NCBI GenBank assembly: GCA_963809765.1
Contig: CAWEKT010000001.1
Coordinates: 186,001 to 250,000, forward strand
Reading direction: 5' to 3'
From: JACVRM01 sp963809765
Lineage (GTDB): Bacteria; Actinomycetota; Thermoleophilia; Gaiellales; Gaiellaceae
DNA length: 64,000 bases
Positions within the stretch are counted from its first letter, which is position 1. Each line of letters opens with the position of its first letter. Under the pieces are notes generated by a model. The model had not been told where the DNA came from. It saw only the letters and a program-made list of their open reading frames with translations, and ran no database searches. Below are positions 43,029 through 60,583 of this stretch, piece by piece. Position numbers and translations under genes: made by a program.

Positions 43029-43783
43029 TGGCGCAGCACGGAAAGCGCTACCGGGAGTCGCGCGCGGCGATCGACCGCGAGCACGCCTACTCGCCGCTCG
43101 AGGCGATCCGCATGCTCAAGTCCGCGCCCGCGACGAAGTTCGACGAGACGGTCGAGGTGCACTTCAACCTCGGTCTGAACGTACGCCACGCCGACCAGCA
43201 GCTGCGCGGCACGCTCATGCTCCCACACGGAACGGGCCGAACCATGCGCGTGGCCGTGTTCGCGGAGGGCGAGAAGGCTCGCGAGGCCGAGTCGGCGGGA
43301 GCCGATGTCGTCGGAACAGCCGATCTGGCGCAGCGAATCGAGGAGGGCTTCGACGAGTTCGACGTCGCAATCGCGACGCCCGACCAGATGGGCGTGGTCG
43401 GCCGGCTCGGCCGCATTCTCGGCCCGCGCGGGAAGATGCCGAACCCGAAGACCGGCACCGTGACGATGGACGTCGCCAAGGCCGTGCAGGACTCGAAGGG
43501 CGGCAAGCTCGAGTACCGGACGGACCGGGGCGCGAACGTGCACATGTCGATCGGCAAGCGGAGCTTCGACGAGCGCCAGCTGCTCGAGAACTACGCGACG
43601 CTCATCGACGAGATCGTGCGCGCAAAGCCCGCTTCGGCGAAGGGCCGCTACATCCGCGGCATCACGCTGACGAGCACGATGGGGCCGGGCATCCACATCG
43701 ACCCGGCGCGGACGCGCGGGATCGTCGAGGAGCTCGACGGAGCGCCCGTCGGAGACGACGCGCTGGAGGCAGTACCGGCGTAA
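43028..43783 (+). CDS. rplA: 50S ribosomal protein L1
   Basis: 251 residues: 'MAQHGKRYRESRAAIDREHAYSPLEAI' start, 'GLNVRHADQQLRGTLMLPHGTGRTMRVAVF', 'GRLGRILGPRGKMPNPKTGTV' and 'GRYIRGITLTSTMGPGIHID', all conserved. It forms the L1 stalk. The start is set by alignment with the family and by the overlap with the short ORF. Confidence 0.96.
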   Translation: MAQHGKRYRESRAAIDREHAYSPLEAIRMLKSAPATKFDETVEVHFNLGLNVRHADQQLRGTLMLPHGTGRTMRVAVFAEGEKAREAESAGADVVGTADLAQRIEEGFDEFDVAIATPDQMGVVGRLGRILGPRGKMPNPKTGTVTMDVAKAVQDSKGGKLEYRTDRGANVHMSIGKRSFDERQLLENYATLIDEIVRAKPASAKGRYIRGITLTSTMGPGIHIDPARTRGIVEELDGAPVGDDALEAVPA

Positions 43784-43927
43784 CACGCGACCAGTGTTCG
43801 TCGCCCGAGACGGCCGGCAGCCCCTTCGCGGGGCGGAAGTCCAGCCCAGGCGGCTCGCAGGGAGGCAGTTCGCGCTCCCGGTCCGGGCTCGCCGCGGCGA
43901 GCCCGAGTCATTTCCGGAGGAGAAGGC
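43784..43927 (+). promoter_or_regulatory. ribosomal protein L10 leader region
   Basis: 144 nt between rplA and rplJ that resemble the L10 leader: an internal 'CGGCAGCCCCTTCGCGGGG' region followed by a perfect 9-bp hairpin GGGCTCGCC/GGCGAGCCC just before TCATTTCCGGAGGAG. In many bacteria the L10-L12 complex binds this RNA to repress the operon. Confidence 0.6.
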
Positions 43928-44749
43928 ATGGACAAAGGGAGAAAAGAGCAGGTCGTCGCAGAGCTCACCGAGCGCCTGAAGCAGGCGCAGACCCTCCTGG
44001 TCGCCGACTACCGCGGCCTCTCGGTGACCGAGCTCGACGGCCTGCGCACCAAGATGCTGGAGCACGGTGCGCGTTTCAGCGTCGTGAAGAACACCTTGAC
44101 CCGCCGAGCGGCGGAGGAAGCCGGGATGGACGCACTGCTCGCGCTGCTCGAGGGCCCGACCGCGATCGCCTTCCTCGACGCCGACGGCGACCCGGCCGCG
44201 GTGTCGAAGGCGCTCATGGACGCGGTCCGCGACACGCGCGTGCTCGAGATCCGGGGCGGCCTCCTCGAGGGGCGGCCGATCGGGGAGTCCGAGATCAGCG
44301 ACCTGTCGAAGCTGCCGCCCGTCGAGGTGCTGCGCGGCCAGGTGCTCGGCGCGATCCTCGCTCCGCTGCACGCGATTGCCGGCCTCGTGAACGCGCCGCT
44401 GCAGAACCTGTACGGGCTCGTCGACGCGCGCATCGAGCAGCTGAGGGAGCAGGGCGACACGAGCGATGCTCCCGCGGTCGAGGAAGTAGCAGCGGCGGAG
44501 CCCGCTGAGGAGACTCCGGCCGCCGCAGAGCCGGTCGCCGAGGCAGCGCAGGACGAGCCCGCCGCCGAGGAGACCGAGGCCGCCGCAGAACCCGTGGCCG
44601 AGGCGGCGCAGGACGAGGCATCCGCCGGCGAGGCGGAGGCTGCGCCCGAGGAGCCCGAGGCAGCAGCGGCCGAGGAGCCGCCGCAGGTAGCAGCCGCAGA
44701 GGAGCCCACCGAGGACGCTCCCGGCGAACCCGACGAGAACGACGAGTAG
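43928..44749 (+). CDS. rplJ: 50S ribosomal protein L10 with long acidic tail
   Basis: 273 residues. Residues 1-175 are ordinary L10 ('VADYRGLSVTELDGLRTKMLEHGARFSVVKNTL', then the helix that binds L12). Residues 178-273 are an Ala/Glu/Pro tail without any Lys or Arg, containing the repeat 'AAAEPVAEAAQDE'. Typical L10 is about 165-180 residues. GGAGGAGAAGG precedes the ATG. The stop lies 11 bp before rplL. Confidence 0.93.
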   Translation: MDKGRKEQVVAELTERLKQAQTLLVADYRGLSVTELDGLRTKMLEHGARFSVVKNTLTRRAAEEAGMDALLALLEGPTAIAFLDADGDPAAVSKALMDAVRDTRVLEIRGGLLEGRPIGESEISDLSKLPPVEVLRGQVLGAILAPLHAIAGLVNAPLQNLYGLVDARIEQLREQGDTSDAPAVEEVAAAEPAEETPAAAEPVAEAAQDEPAAEETEAAAEPVAEAAQDEASAGEAEAAPEEPEAAAAEEPPQVAAAEEPTEDAPGEPDENDE

Positions 44750-44760
44750 GAGGAAGGACG

Positions 44761-45153
44761 ATGGCGAATTCGGTCGACACGATCTTCGAGGAGCTCGGCA
44801 AGATGAGCGTCCTCGACCTGGTCGAGCTGAAGAAGAAGATCGAGGACGAGTGGGGCATCACGGCGGCAGCGCCCATGGCGGTTGCGGCCGGAGTGGCGGC
44901 GCCTGCGGGCGGCGACGGTGCCGGCGGGGCCGAGGAGGAGCAGTCGGAGTTCGACGTCATCCTCAAGGCCGCGGGCGGTCAGAAGATCCAGGTGATCAAG
45001 GTCGTGCGCGCGGTCACCGGCCTCGGCCTGAAGGAGGCCAAGGATCTCGTCGACGGCGCCCCGAACGCCGTCAAGGAGGCAGTGGCCCGCGAGGAGGCCG
45101 ACTCGATCAAGTCGCAGCTCGAGGACGCCGGCGCAGAGGTCGAGATCAAGTAG
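44761..45153 (+). CDS. rplL: 50S ribosomal protein L7/L12
   Basis: 130 residues: N-terminal dimerisation helix ('FEELGKMSVLDLVELKKKIEDEWG'), Ala/Gly hinge and the C-terminal factor-binding domain 'EFDVILKAAGGQKIQVIKVVRAVTGLGLKEAKDLVDGAP'. AGGAAGGACG precedes the ATG. It forms the stalk with L10. Two REP palindromes follow. Confidence 0.97.
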   Translation: MANSVDTIFEELGKMSVLDLVELKKKIEDEWGITAAAPMAVAAGVAAPAGGDGAGGAEEEQSEFDVILKAAGGQKIQVIKVVRAVTGLGLKEAKDLVDGAPNAVKEAVAREEADSIKSQLEDAGAEVEIK

Positions 45154-45182
45154 CGAGCTCGGTGACGCTCGTCGTCACTGAA

Positions 45183-45244
45183 GGGTCTGTCCCCGCCGCG
45201 GAATAGTTCGTCACTCCGTGGCATCCCACGGCGGGGGCTGACCC
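45183..45244. repeat. REP-type imperfect palindrome, copy 3
   Basis: GGGTCTGTCCCCGCCG and CGGCGGGGGCTGACCC arms enclose a 30-nt loop with its own small stem (CCGTGG/CCACGG). May also act as the rplL transcription terminator. Confidence 0.6.
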
Positions 45245-45337
45245 GGCGCCCTTCTAGGGCGACCCCGGAGCTATCCGCACGCCTCACCTTGGAGAGCGCC
45301 GCATGCGACTGCGCCGCCCCTCGATAGGCAACGGCTC

Positions 45338-45385
45338 GGGTCAGTCCCCGGCGGCAACGGCAAGGCAGCCGCCGGTGACAGACCC
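45338..45385. repeat. REP-type imperfect palindrome, copy 4
   Basis: GGGTCAGTCCCCGG and CCGGTGACAGACCC arms around a GCGG/CCGC inner stem. The remaining bases of the 308-bp gap 45154-45461 show nothing else except a hairpin at 45410. Confidence 0.6.
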
Positions 45386-45409
45386 ATCTCTTTGGTCGTC
45401 GCCGCTTCG

Positions 45410-45428
45410 CGCCAGGGTCGACCTGGCG
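45410..45428 (-). terminator. hairpin after the membrane glycosyltransferase gene
   Basis: Perfect 7-bp stem CGCCAGG/CCTGGCG with a 5-base loop, about 34 bp beyond the stop of the minus-strand gene. No U-run. Confidence 0.45.
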
Positions 45429-45461
45429 GACGAGAACGACGACTCGAGCGGGCTCGGCTAG

Positions 45462-47517
45462 CTACGAGCCGCAGGCGCCGGGATCCGGCTTCCAGACCGG
45501 GCGCGTGGAGCGGACGCTGAGGACGCGGTCGGCGCCGAAGACGACTCTCGACGAGGTGACGGTCGCCTGCCAGGGCCCACGGCCGCAGCTCGTCACCTCG
45601 ACCGTCCTCGACTCGCCGGCCCGCAGGCCGATCGAGCGGCTCTCACCACTCGCGCTGACGGTGAGCGTCGAGTCACCGCTGGCCCGCGGGGCGGTCGCGC
45701 GGAAGCGGAGGCGGCCTTCGACCCGCGGGCCCCAGACGGTGAAGACGCCCTGCGAGCTGAGCCAGCCGTCGCGGTACCAGCCGAGCGCCGCCGTCGCGAG
45801 CCGCGGCGTCCCCGTCGGCCGCCAGAGGTCGTAGGCGGGGGACGACCCGGCAACCTCGGCTCCGCGGAGGGTGATCGCCGCTGCCCGGCTGTCCACCAGG
45901 AGCGGCGCTCGTACTGCCCGGCCGCCGGCGAGCAAACGGCCGTCGGGTGCGATCGAGACCCGGTCGGCTCGGAACGAGTCCAGCGGCTCGGCGCCCGGCA
46001 GCAGCAGCACGTCACGGACGGAGCGGTTCCAGAACAGCTGCTCGAGGCCGTCCTTGTAGTGGCCCGGCGCGTAGACGAGCGCCACATCGCCGACGGCCGC
46101 GTCGTCCACCCACGAGGGGTTGGCGGGCAGGTAGGCCCGCCGGATGGCGTCGTTCTTGCGCAGGTCATAGGCATTCGCCGCGACGCTGACCGCCACGCCG
46201 GCAGCGACCGCGAGCGCGCCGGCGACGACGGCGGGGCGTGACGAGAAGCCGCCGACCGCTGCGAGGACGGCGAAGGCGCCTGCGGCCGCCGCGACCACGA
46301 GCGCTCCTGCGCCGACGCCCGCGAGCTGCTCGACGTAGGCGACCGCGAACAGGAAGGGGGAGTGGCGGTTCCCGAACTGGGTGACGTAACCGGAGAGCGG
46401 TACGAGGGCGGCCAGCAGGAGCAGCGCCACACAGCCGGCCGCGTACGCACGCGGCCAGGGCCAGCCGCGGGCGGCGAAGAGCGCGAACGCCGTGGCCGCG
46501 ACCGGCACCGCGTAGAAGAGGTAGCGCTCCTGCATGAGCGAGGTGTCGCCCCACAGGCTCGCCTGGAGGAGGAGCGCGGTTACGAGCGTCGCCCCGAGCG
46601 AGCCGAACGCGAGCTCGGCGCGTGAGCGGGGCCGCCAGACCGCGAGCGTGAGCCCGAGGAGCGACGCCGGCACGACCACCCAGCCCGCCGCGTAGAGGAG
46701 GTTGAGCGACTGCGTCCCGAGCCGGCCGAGCACCGCGCCTGGGCCGGCCTCGAGCTCGAACAGGCCCTGATACGCCCCCAGCCGCCCGCGCGACAGAAGC
46801 GCAGCGGCCGCGAGCGCAAGCACCCCCACGATCAGCGTCTGCTCGCGCAGGGCGCGGACGAGCCGCCGCTCCCGGGCGCCGGCGAGCACGGCCGCCGCGA
46901 CGAAGCAGGCGGGCAGCACGAGCAACTGCGCCCTGGTGAAGCCGGCGAGGCCCGCAACTGCCAGGAAGGCGAGCGACGAGCGCGCTCCGGGGCTGTTCCA
47001 GCGCGCGGACTCCGAGCAGCACCGCCGTCGTCACGAGCGGATACGCGAAGGGCTCGCTGATGACCCAGCCGGCATAGAGCATCGTGGGCGGGAGCAGCGA
47101 CAGGGCGACTGCGAGCAGTGCCGCACCGTCGCCGATCTCGAGCCGGCGGGCGAGCAGGTAGACGGGGACGGCAGCCAGTGAGATCGCGAGGCTGTTGGCG
47201 AGCTGGATCGCGTGGTACGCCGTGGCGACGTCGTCGAGCAACCAGGCGGGCGCCGTCAGCAGCGGCTGGAGCAGCGCCGGAAAGCCGGAGTCGAGGCCGC
47301 GCACGAGCGGCCGGCCGGACTCGGCGAGCGACCGCCCGAGCTCCGAGTAGAGGTACTCGTCGGGGAAGTAGGCGGGCGTCTGGCGGCGAAAGCCCACCGC
47401 AGCGCGCACGAACACCGAGAGCGCGACCAGACACCAAACGCCCGGCCAGCCGAGCAGGCGGGTGAACGCGAGCCCGCGCCCGGCGGGCGCGCGCGGGAGG
47501 GCGATCGTGCGCTGCAT
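45462..47517 (-). CDS. polytopic membrane glycosyltransferase-like protein (GT39/ArnT-like), frame broken once
   Basis: About 684 residues. At least ten membrane helices; an early luminal loop 'RRQTPAYFPDEYLYSELGRSLAESG' carries the Asp-Glu pair that GT-C enzymes use for lipid-linked sugar transfer. The C-terminal 200 residues form an extracytoplasmic beta-rich domain. A +1 shift somewhere in 46971-46982 joins the halves. The ATG at 47517 lies just after a GCCGATAG box. It may glycosylate exported proteins or wall polymers; pilin would be one possible target. Confidence 0.7.
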
Positions 47518-47524
47518 GCCCCAC

Positions 47525-47552
47525 CTATCGGCAGCCCGCGGGCGCCGGTGAA
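47525..47552 (-). promoter_or_regulatory. sigma28-like promoter, glycosyltransferase gene
   Basis: On the minus strand TTCAC (47552-47548), 15 bp, then GCCGATAG (47532-47525), 7 bp before the ATG. The -35 is weak, so this is a candidate. Confidence 0.4.
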
Positions 47553-47580
47553 GCCGCACAGGCGGCCATCAGCGGCGTGC

Positions 47581-47586
47581 TAGACT
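47581..47586 (+). promoter_or_regulatory. -10 box for rpoBC
   Basis: TAGACT inside GCTAGACTCA, the same ten-base context as before rpmG. A second box, TAAGCT, lies nearer the gene at about 47643. Confidence 0.4.
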
Positions 47587-47727
47587 CACTCTCTCCTTCC
47601 CTCGCGGGGCGTCATGCCTTGCGCGAGGGCCTGTTCGTCCGCTAAGCTGCACGGTTCGCCACGCCTAGCCGGCTTTCGCCTGTCCGCACCCAGTCCGTAC
47701 ACCAGTTTCTGAGGGAGGTCGCTCCTT

Positions 47728-51370
<3,643 letters not shown>

Positions 51371-51473
51371 CCACGAGAACTGACAGGACGAGATACGACG
51401 GCGTGAAGGGAAGGGAAGACTTGAATCAGCCTCAGGGCTCTCCGGACCGTCTCCTCACGGGGGGTGAGCGGTC

Positions 51474-56079
<4,606 letters not shown>

Positions 56080-56103
56080 TCGCAACGGCGACAAGCAGTC
56101 AGC

Positions 56104-56127
56104 GAGGCCCGGCATCTGCCGGGCCTC
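56104..56127 (+). terminator. rpoC terminator hairpin
   Basis: An 11-bp perfect stem (GAGGCCCGGCA/TGCCGGGCCTC) with a 2-base loop, followed by CTGCTTTC, 24 bp after the rpoC stop. Confidence 0.8.
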
Positions 56128-56154
56128 ACTGCTTTCAGGGTCTGACACGCCGAC

Positions 56155-56181
56155 GGGTCTGTCCCCGCGGGGGACTGACCC
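56155..56181. repeat. REP-type imperfect palindrome, copy 5
   Basis: The most compact copy: GGGTCTGTCCCC, a GC centre, then GGGGGACTGACCC, with the T-T mismatch at position 6 of the arm. Confidence 0.6.
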
Positions 56182-56284
56182 GAGCCCATCGAGAAAGGGG
56201 CGTCGGCCACGGCGCCGGCCGCGCGGACGTTCCCAAACAGAACGCTGTGATGTTCCGCACACGGAGCGGCGTATCGTTTTCGTG

Positions 56285-57781
56285 ATGCGCCTTGCTGCTG
56301 TCCTCGGCACCGTCCTGGTGCTGGCGGCCCTAGGCGGCGGAGCGGGTGCCGCTGCCGGTCCGGCCACGCTCACCCGCACGTGCGGAGTCATCTGCGGCGA
56401 CCGCCTGCCGGCGTGGTCGCCGGACGGGCGCACGATTGCGTTCGTCCACTACGTGCGAGTGTCGACCGGAACCAGCTCGAATCCGCGGCAGACGATCTAC
56501 ACGGTCGGCGCGAAAGGCGGCGCACCCCGAGCCGTGGTCGGCGTCGCGCAGCTGTGGCCCAGCACTCCCGGCGGCCCCAGCGGCCCGTTCGGCGAGCTGT
56601 CCTGGTCACCCGATTCGCGGCAGCTCGCGGTCGCCTCCGCGTGGGGCGGCGGGAGCATCGTCGTCCCCGCGGCGGGCGGGCCCGCACAGCCGCTGAGCGG
56701 CGACGACCCCAGTTGGTCGCCCGATAGCCAGGCGCTCGCGCTCGCATTTAGCTCGCCGGTCTTCTGCGTGCGCCGGTGCAGCCTCGTGCCGGCAGGCGTG
56801 GCCGTCGTCCGACCGGACGGCTCCGGACGGACGGTGCTCGCCGGCACCCATGTCTCCGTGAAGGGCGGCGTCTGGGCTTCCAGCCCGCTCTGGTCATCGG
56901 CGGGCGAGATCGCGTATGTGACCGGCTCGCGCATGTCTGACGGGATCTGGCCCAACAACCGAACGGCGGAGATCTGGTCGGTCCGGCCCGACGGGACCGG
57001 GGCTCGGCGACTCGTCTTGTCGGCCGCCGACGACTTCGGATACCGGCCGCTCGCGTGGTCGGGCGACGGGCAGAGGCTCTTCTTCCTATCCGGACGGTCG
57101 GCGCTCGAGGCTGTCAACCGCGACGGCAGCGACCGCACGGTTCTCCACGTCGAGTGGCATGGGGACATCGTCAGTCTCTCGCCCGAAGGCCGCTTTCTCG
57201 CCGTGCAGCGTCTGCGGCCGGACGGCGGGGCCGACCTCCATCTCGTCGACCTGCCGGCGCGCCGAGACCGCCGCCTGGTCCTCGCCAGCAACGGGTCGTC
57301 CCTGGCCGCGACGCTTGGCCGGGTGACGTGGTCACCGGACGGCGAGCGCCTTGCCTTTGCAGCTGACGGCGAGTGCTTCGGCTGGCCGGGCTTGCATACG
57401 GTCGGCCACGACGGCGCGGAGCTTCGCCGTCTGACGAGCACCTGCCGCCGCAACGGCCGCGCGGGGCGCGACCTGCTTCGTGGCGGCAACGGGCCGGATG
57501 CGCTGTACGGCCATGCCGGACGCGACGACCTGGACGGGCGTGGAGGGCCCGACTTCGTCCAGGGCGGTGACGGGGACGACGTGGTCAGGGGCTCGGCCGG
57601 GGACGACCGCCTCTACGGCGGCAAGGGCACCGACCGGCTCCTGGGCGGCGGCCACGACGACCTGATCGTCTCGCGTGACCGGGTCGCCGACGAGGTCCGC
57701 TGCGGCACCGGCCGCGACCGGGTGCAGGCCGACCGTCTCGACGACGTTGCTGTCGACTGCGAGCTCGTCGAGCGCCGCTGA
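56285..57781 (+). CDS. secreted TolB-like beta-propeller with RTX-type calcium repeats
   Basis: 498 residues. Signal peptide (1-24), then WD40-like PD40/TolB repeats ('PAWSPDGRTIAFV', 'LSWSPDSRQLAVASA', 'PSWSPDSQALALAF', 'VTWSPDGERLAFAAD'), and a C-terminal set of RTX nonapeptides ('GGNGPDALYGHAGRDDLDGRGGPDFVQGGDGDDVV') of the GGxGxDxLx kind that bind calcium and form a beta-roll. ATG at 56285 (a GTG directly before it is also possible); TATCGT 7 bp before suggests a leaderless start. Extracellular; partner unknown. Confidence 0.82.
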   Translation: MRLAAVLGTVLVLAALGGGAGAAAGPATLTRTCGVICGDRLPAWSPDGRTIAFVHYVRVSTGTSSNPRQTIYTVGAKGGAPRAVVGVAQLWPSTPGGPSGPFGELSWSPDSRQLAVASAWGGGSIVVPAAGGPAQPLSGDDPSWSPDSQALALAFSSPVFCVRRCSLVPAGVAVVRPDGSGRTVLAGTHVSVKGGVWASSPLWSSAGEIAYVTGSRMSDGIWPNNRTAEIWSVRPDGTGARRLVLSAADDFGYRPLAWSGDGQRLFFLSGRSALEAVNRDGSDRTVLHVEWHGDIVSLSPEGRFLAVQRLRPDGGADLHLVDLPARRDRRLVLASNGSSLAATLGRVTWSPDGERLAFAADGECFGWPGLHTVGHDGAELRRLTSTCRRNGRAGRDLLRGGNGPDALYGHAGRDDLDGRGGPDFVQGGDGDDVVRGSAGDDRLYGGKGTDRLLGGGHDDLIVSRDRVADEVRCGTGRDRVQADRLDDVAVDCELVERR

Positions 57782-57786
57782 AGCTC

Positions 57787-58743
57787 TCAGGCCCCGGCCG
57801 AACCGGTCGCGACGACGTTCTCGAGCGGCTCGCCGCGTCCGAGCCGCCCGAGCTGCTCGGCCACGAACTCCCAGCGCTGCTCGCGCGCCCGCCGTGAGCG
57901 TCCGCTCGCATGCGGGCTCATCAGCACGTTGTCGAGCTCGTGGAAGGGGTGCTCGGAGGGCCGCACGACCTCTCCCTCCTCGCGCGGGTAGTGGTACCAG
58001 ACGTCGATGGCGGCGCCCTTGATGCGGCGGTCGCGTAGCGCCTCGTAGAGCGCATCCTCGTCGATGACCTTGCCGCGGCCAACGTTGACGAGGAAGCCCT
58101 CAGGACCAAGAGCGTCGAGCTCGGCCGGCCCGATCACGCTGCCCGCCTGGCGTGGCAGCGAGACGACTGCGAAGTCCGCGTCGGTCAGCGCATCCGCAAG
58201 CTCGTTCAGGGAGCGGGCGCCGTCGCGCGGCCGCCGCGTCACCGCGACCGTGCGCGCGCCGAGCGGCGTGACGAGCCGCTCGACCTCCCGGCCGATCTGC
58301 CCGTAGCCGACGAGCGCCACCGTCCTGCCCTCCAGCTCGGGCTCGCCGAGGTCCAGGTGGTCGCCGCCGTGGCGGTGCCAGAGCCCCTGGCGCAGGTCGC
58401 GATCAAGCAGCACCACCTGTCGAGGCAGGGCCAGGAGCGCCATCAGCACCCACTCGGCCATCGTGCGCTCGTGCCCGCGCACGATGCACAGGCTCGCGCC
58501 GTCCGGCAGGGCGGCCGGCTCGATCCAGTCCGCGCCTGCCGACAGCGACTGCACCAGGCGAAGGCGCGAGGCGCGGGTCGTCTCTTCGGGGCGCAGCCGG
58601 TAGCAGACGACCGCGTCGGCGTCCGCCAGCTCGTCCGCCAGCTGATCACGGTCGTCGACCTCGACCAAGTCGACGCCAGGGAGCTGCTCTCTGAGCTGCG
58701 CCACCTGGTCCGGCGCCTCGGTTCCCACGAAGACGACTCGCAC
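57787..58743 (-). CDS. D-2-hydroxyacid dehydrogenase family protein
   Basis: 318 residues, intact. NAD-binding GYGQIG (146-151) sits in 'TVALVGYGQIGREVERLVTPLGA'. 'NVGRGKVIDEDALYEAL' gives the substrate Arg223, 'AAIDVWYHYP' Asp247 and 'MSPHASG' His278, the catalytic histidine. The N-terminal half is the family's substrate domain. It oxidises or reduces a 2-hydroxy acid; the exact acid is not determinable. Divergent from the gene at 58844 with a palindrome between. Confidence 0.85.
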   Translation of the reverse strand: MRVVFVGTEAPDQVAQLREQLPGVDLVEVDDRDQLADELADADAVVCYRLRPEETTRASRLRLVQSLSAGADWIEPAALPDGASLCIVRGHERTMAEWVLMALLALPRQVVLLDRDLRQGLWHRHGGDHLDLGEPELEGRTVALVGYGQIGREVERLVTPLGARTVAVTRRPRDGARSLNELADALTDADFAVVSLPRQAGSVIGPAELDALGPEGFLVNVGRGKVIDEDALYEALRDRRIKGAAIDVWYHYPREEGEVVRPSEHPFHELDNVLMSPHASGRSRRAREQRWEFVAEQLGRLGRGEPLENVVATGSAGA

Positions 58744-58779
58744 GAGGCGGAGTCTGCCGTGACGCGGCCGCGAATGAAT

Positions 58780-58798
58780 TAGTGGCAGAGTGCCACTA
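58780..58798. promoter_or_regulatory. operator-like palindrome between divergent genes
   Basis: Perfect inverted repeat TAGTGGCA, 3 bases, TGCCACTA, centred in the 100-bp gap between the dehydrogenase and the secreted protein. Confidence 0.5.
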
Positions 58799-58843
58799 GC
58801 TCGATCCGGGCTCGGGTGCAGCGTCTGCTACACAGAGTCGGCC

Positions 58844-60583
58844 GTGAAGAAGCTCCTGCTCATCGGCTGTCTCGTCGCGGCCGCGCTCGGCGCGTCTCCC
58901 GCGGCGGCGACCGCGGCTCCGGGCTGCAACCTGCCGAGCTCGCGTCCGCTGTGGATCGACTTCGGCGACGGCTCGGTGCCGTTCTGGGACCGCATCTTCG
59001 CGCGCCCCGGCGTCGTGGCCGCGGCCTCGAACTTCATCGCGCCCCCGCGCCTGCGGGCCGCGGGCGCGAAGACCGTCTACTGGGACATGTACCTCAAGAA
59101 CCGCGTCGGCACCCCGACCGCTCCGGCCGACCCGGCCGTGATCGTCGATCGCGCCGACCGCCTTTTCCTGCGCGCGGTCGCCTCGTCCGGCTGCGCGACG
59201 CCGGTGATCGCCCTCAACGAGCTCTTCGGAGCCGGGACGGCGACGCCGTGGTCGGACTCGAACGCGCGCTACCGGTCCAACGTCCTCACCTTCCTGCGCC
59301 GGCTGGCGGCGCTCGGTGCGCGGCCGCAGCTCCTGATCTCGAGCACGCCCTACACCGCCGGCGAGGCGGCGCAGTGGTGGCGCGACACGTCCGACGTGGC
59401 CGACCTCGTCCGGGAGGTCTACTTCTCCGGACCGCGGATCCACAAGCAGGGGCCGCTGGTCGGCAGCCGCACGATGCGGGTCGCGCTCCGGAAGGGGATC
59501 GAGGACTTCACCGAGGTGGGCATCCCGCCGAGCCGGCTCGGCCTCATGCTCGGCTTCCACACGACCAAGGGAGTCGGCAGCGGCCGCGAGGGCCTCGCGC
59601 CCTCGAGCGCGTGGTTCGACGTGGTCAAGCTCGAGGCGCTGGCCGCCAAGCAGGTCGCCGCCGAGACCCGCATCACCAGCGTCTGGTCGTGGGGGTGGGG
59701 TGTCTGGAGCGTGGGGGAGAGCGATCCCGACAAGGAGGCCGCGGCGTGCGTCTGGCTCTGGGCTCGCGACGCCTCGCTCTGCGATGCGGCGAAGGTCGCC
59801 GGGCCGTCGTTCGAGGGCTCGCGCAGCGAGGCGCGCCTGCCGCCCGGCGTGCAGTGCTCGCTCGGCGAGCTCACAGTGACCCGAGGCCAGCTCGCAGAGC
59901 TCGCGCGCGTCACCGGAGACGCCGACTCTGCGCTCAGCGCGCTGCACGCGCGGCTGGTCCTTTCGAAGTGGGTCGGCCTCACCGCCGCAGAGCTCGACGC
60001 CGCCGAGGCGGCTGTCGTGGCGCAGGAGTTCCGAGGCAGCTGGCCTGCCTATCGGGCCGCACTGACGCGGGCGCGCACGTCGCGCTCGCTCGCCAGGGCG
60101 ATCATCGGGTTCGAGACCCGCGAGAGCAAGCTGCGCAGCCGCATGCGCGTCACGGGCCCGTCGAGCGCCGCGATCGCCGACTACCAGCTGACCTTCGCCG
60201 AGTCGCGAGCCCGGCCGGTCGCCGCCAAGCGCCGCCTCTCCTGGCTCGGCGGGCGGCGCAGCGGGCTCGCCCTAGAGCCCGTGGCGCCGGCCGCGGTGTT
60301 CTCGTTGCCCGAGGGCAAGCCGAAGGTGCTGCGGACCGCGGAGGGCCGGATCCAGCTTCGGGCCACGGGGCCGACTATGGAGCTCGGTGCCTATCCGCTC
60401 GCGCTCGCGCGGCCGGCGATCACTGCTGCGCTGATCGAGAGCGCGCGGCTCGCGAAGTTCCAGGCCTGGCTCCTGGCCCGCCGCTCCGAGGCGCTGCAGC
60501 AGACGGTCTGCGCCCGTGACGAGCTACCGGTCGTGGAACCGGTGGAGCTGACGGACTTCCTGCCCTTCCTCGCTCTGGACTGA
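58844..60583 (+). CDS. secreted protein of unknown function
   Basis: 579 residues from a GTG. Signal peptide (1-24). The N-terminal 350 residues have a TIM-barrel-like character ('LWIDFGDGSVPFWDRIFARPGVVAAA', 'VYWDMYLKNRVGTPT', 'VWSWGWGVWSVGE') with many Trp. The C-terminal part is helical and Ala/Arg-rich, like the helical domains of SurA-type chaperones. I recognise no family. The 3' end overlaps the convergent GAF-like gene by 60 bp. Confidence 0.6.
   Translation: MKKLLLIGCLVAAALGASPAAATAAPGCNLPSSRPLWIDFGDGSVPFWDRIFARPGVVAAASNFIAPPRLRAAGAKTVYWDMYLKNRVGTPTAPADPAVIVDRADRLFLRAVASSGCATPVIALNELFGAGTATPWSDSNARYRSNVLTFLRRLAALGARPQLLISSTPYTAGEAAQWWRDTSDVADLVREVYFSGPRIHKQGPLVGSRTMRVALRKGIEDFTEVGIPPSRLGLMLGFHTTKGVGSGREGLAPSSAWFDVVKLEALAAKQVAAETRITSVWSWGWGVWSVGESDPDKEAAACVWLWARDASLCDAAKVAGPSFEGSRSEARLPPGVQCSLGELTVTRGQLAELARVTGDADSALSALHARLVLSKWVGLTAAELDAAEAAVVAQEFRGSWPAYRAALTRARTSRSLARAIIGFETRESKLRSRMRVTGPSSAAIADYQLTFAESRARPVAAKRRLSWLGGRRSGLALEPVAPAAVFSLPEGKPKVLRTAEGRIQLRATGPTMELGAYPLALARPAITAALIESARLAKFQAWLLARRSEALQQTVCARDELPVVEPVELTDFLPFLALD

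Noticed and set aside
45183..45244. Attenuator or riboswitch after rplL
   Set aside because: It is a member of the dispersed REP family and follows the operon's last gene.
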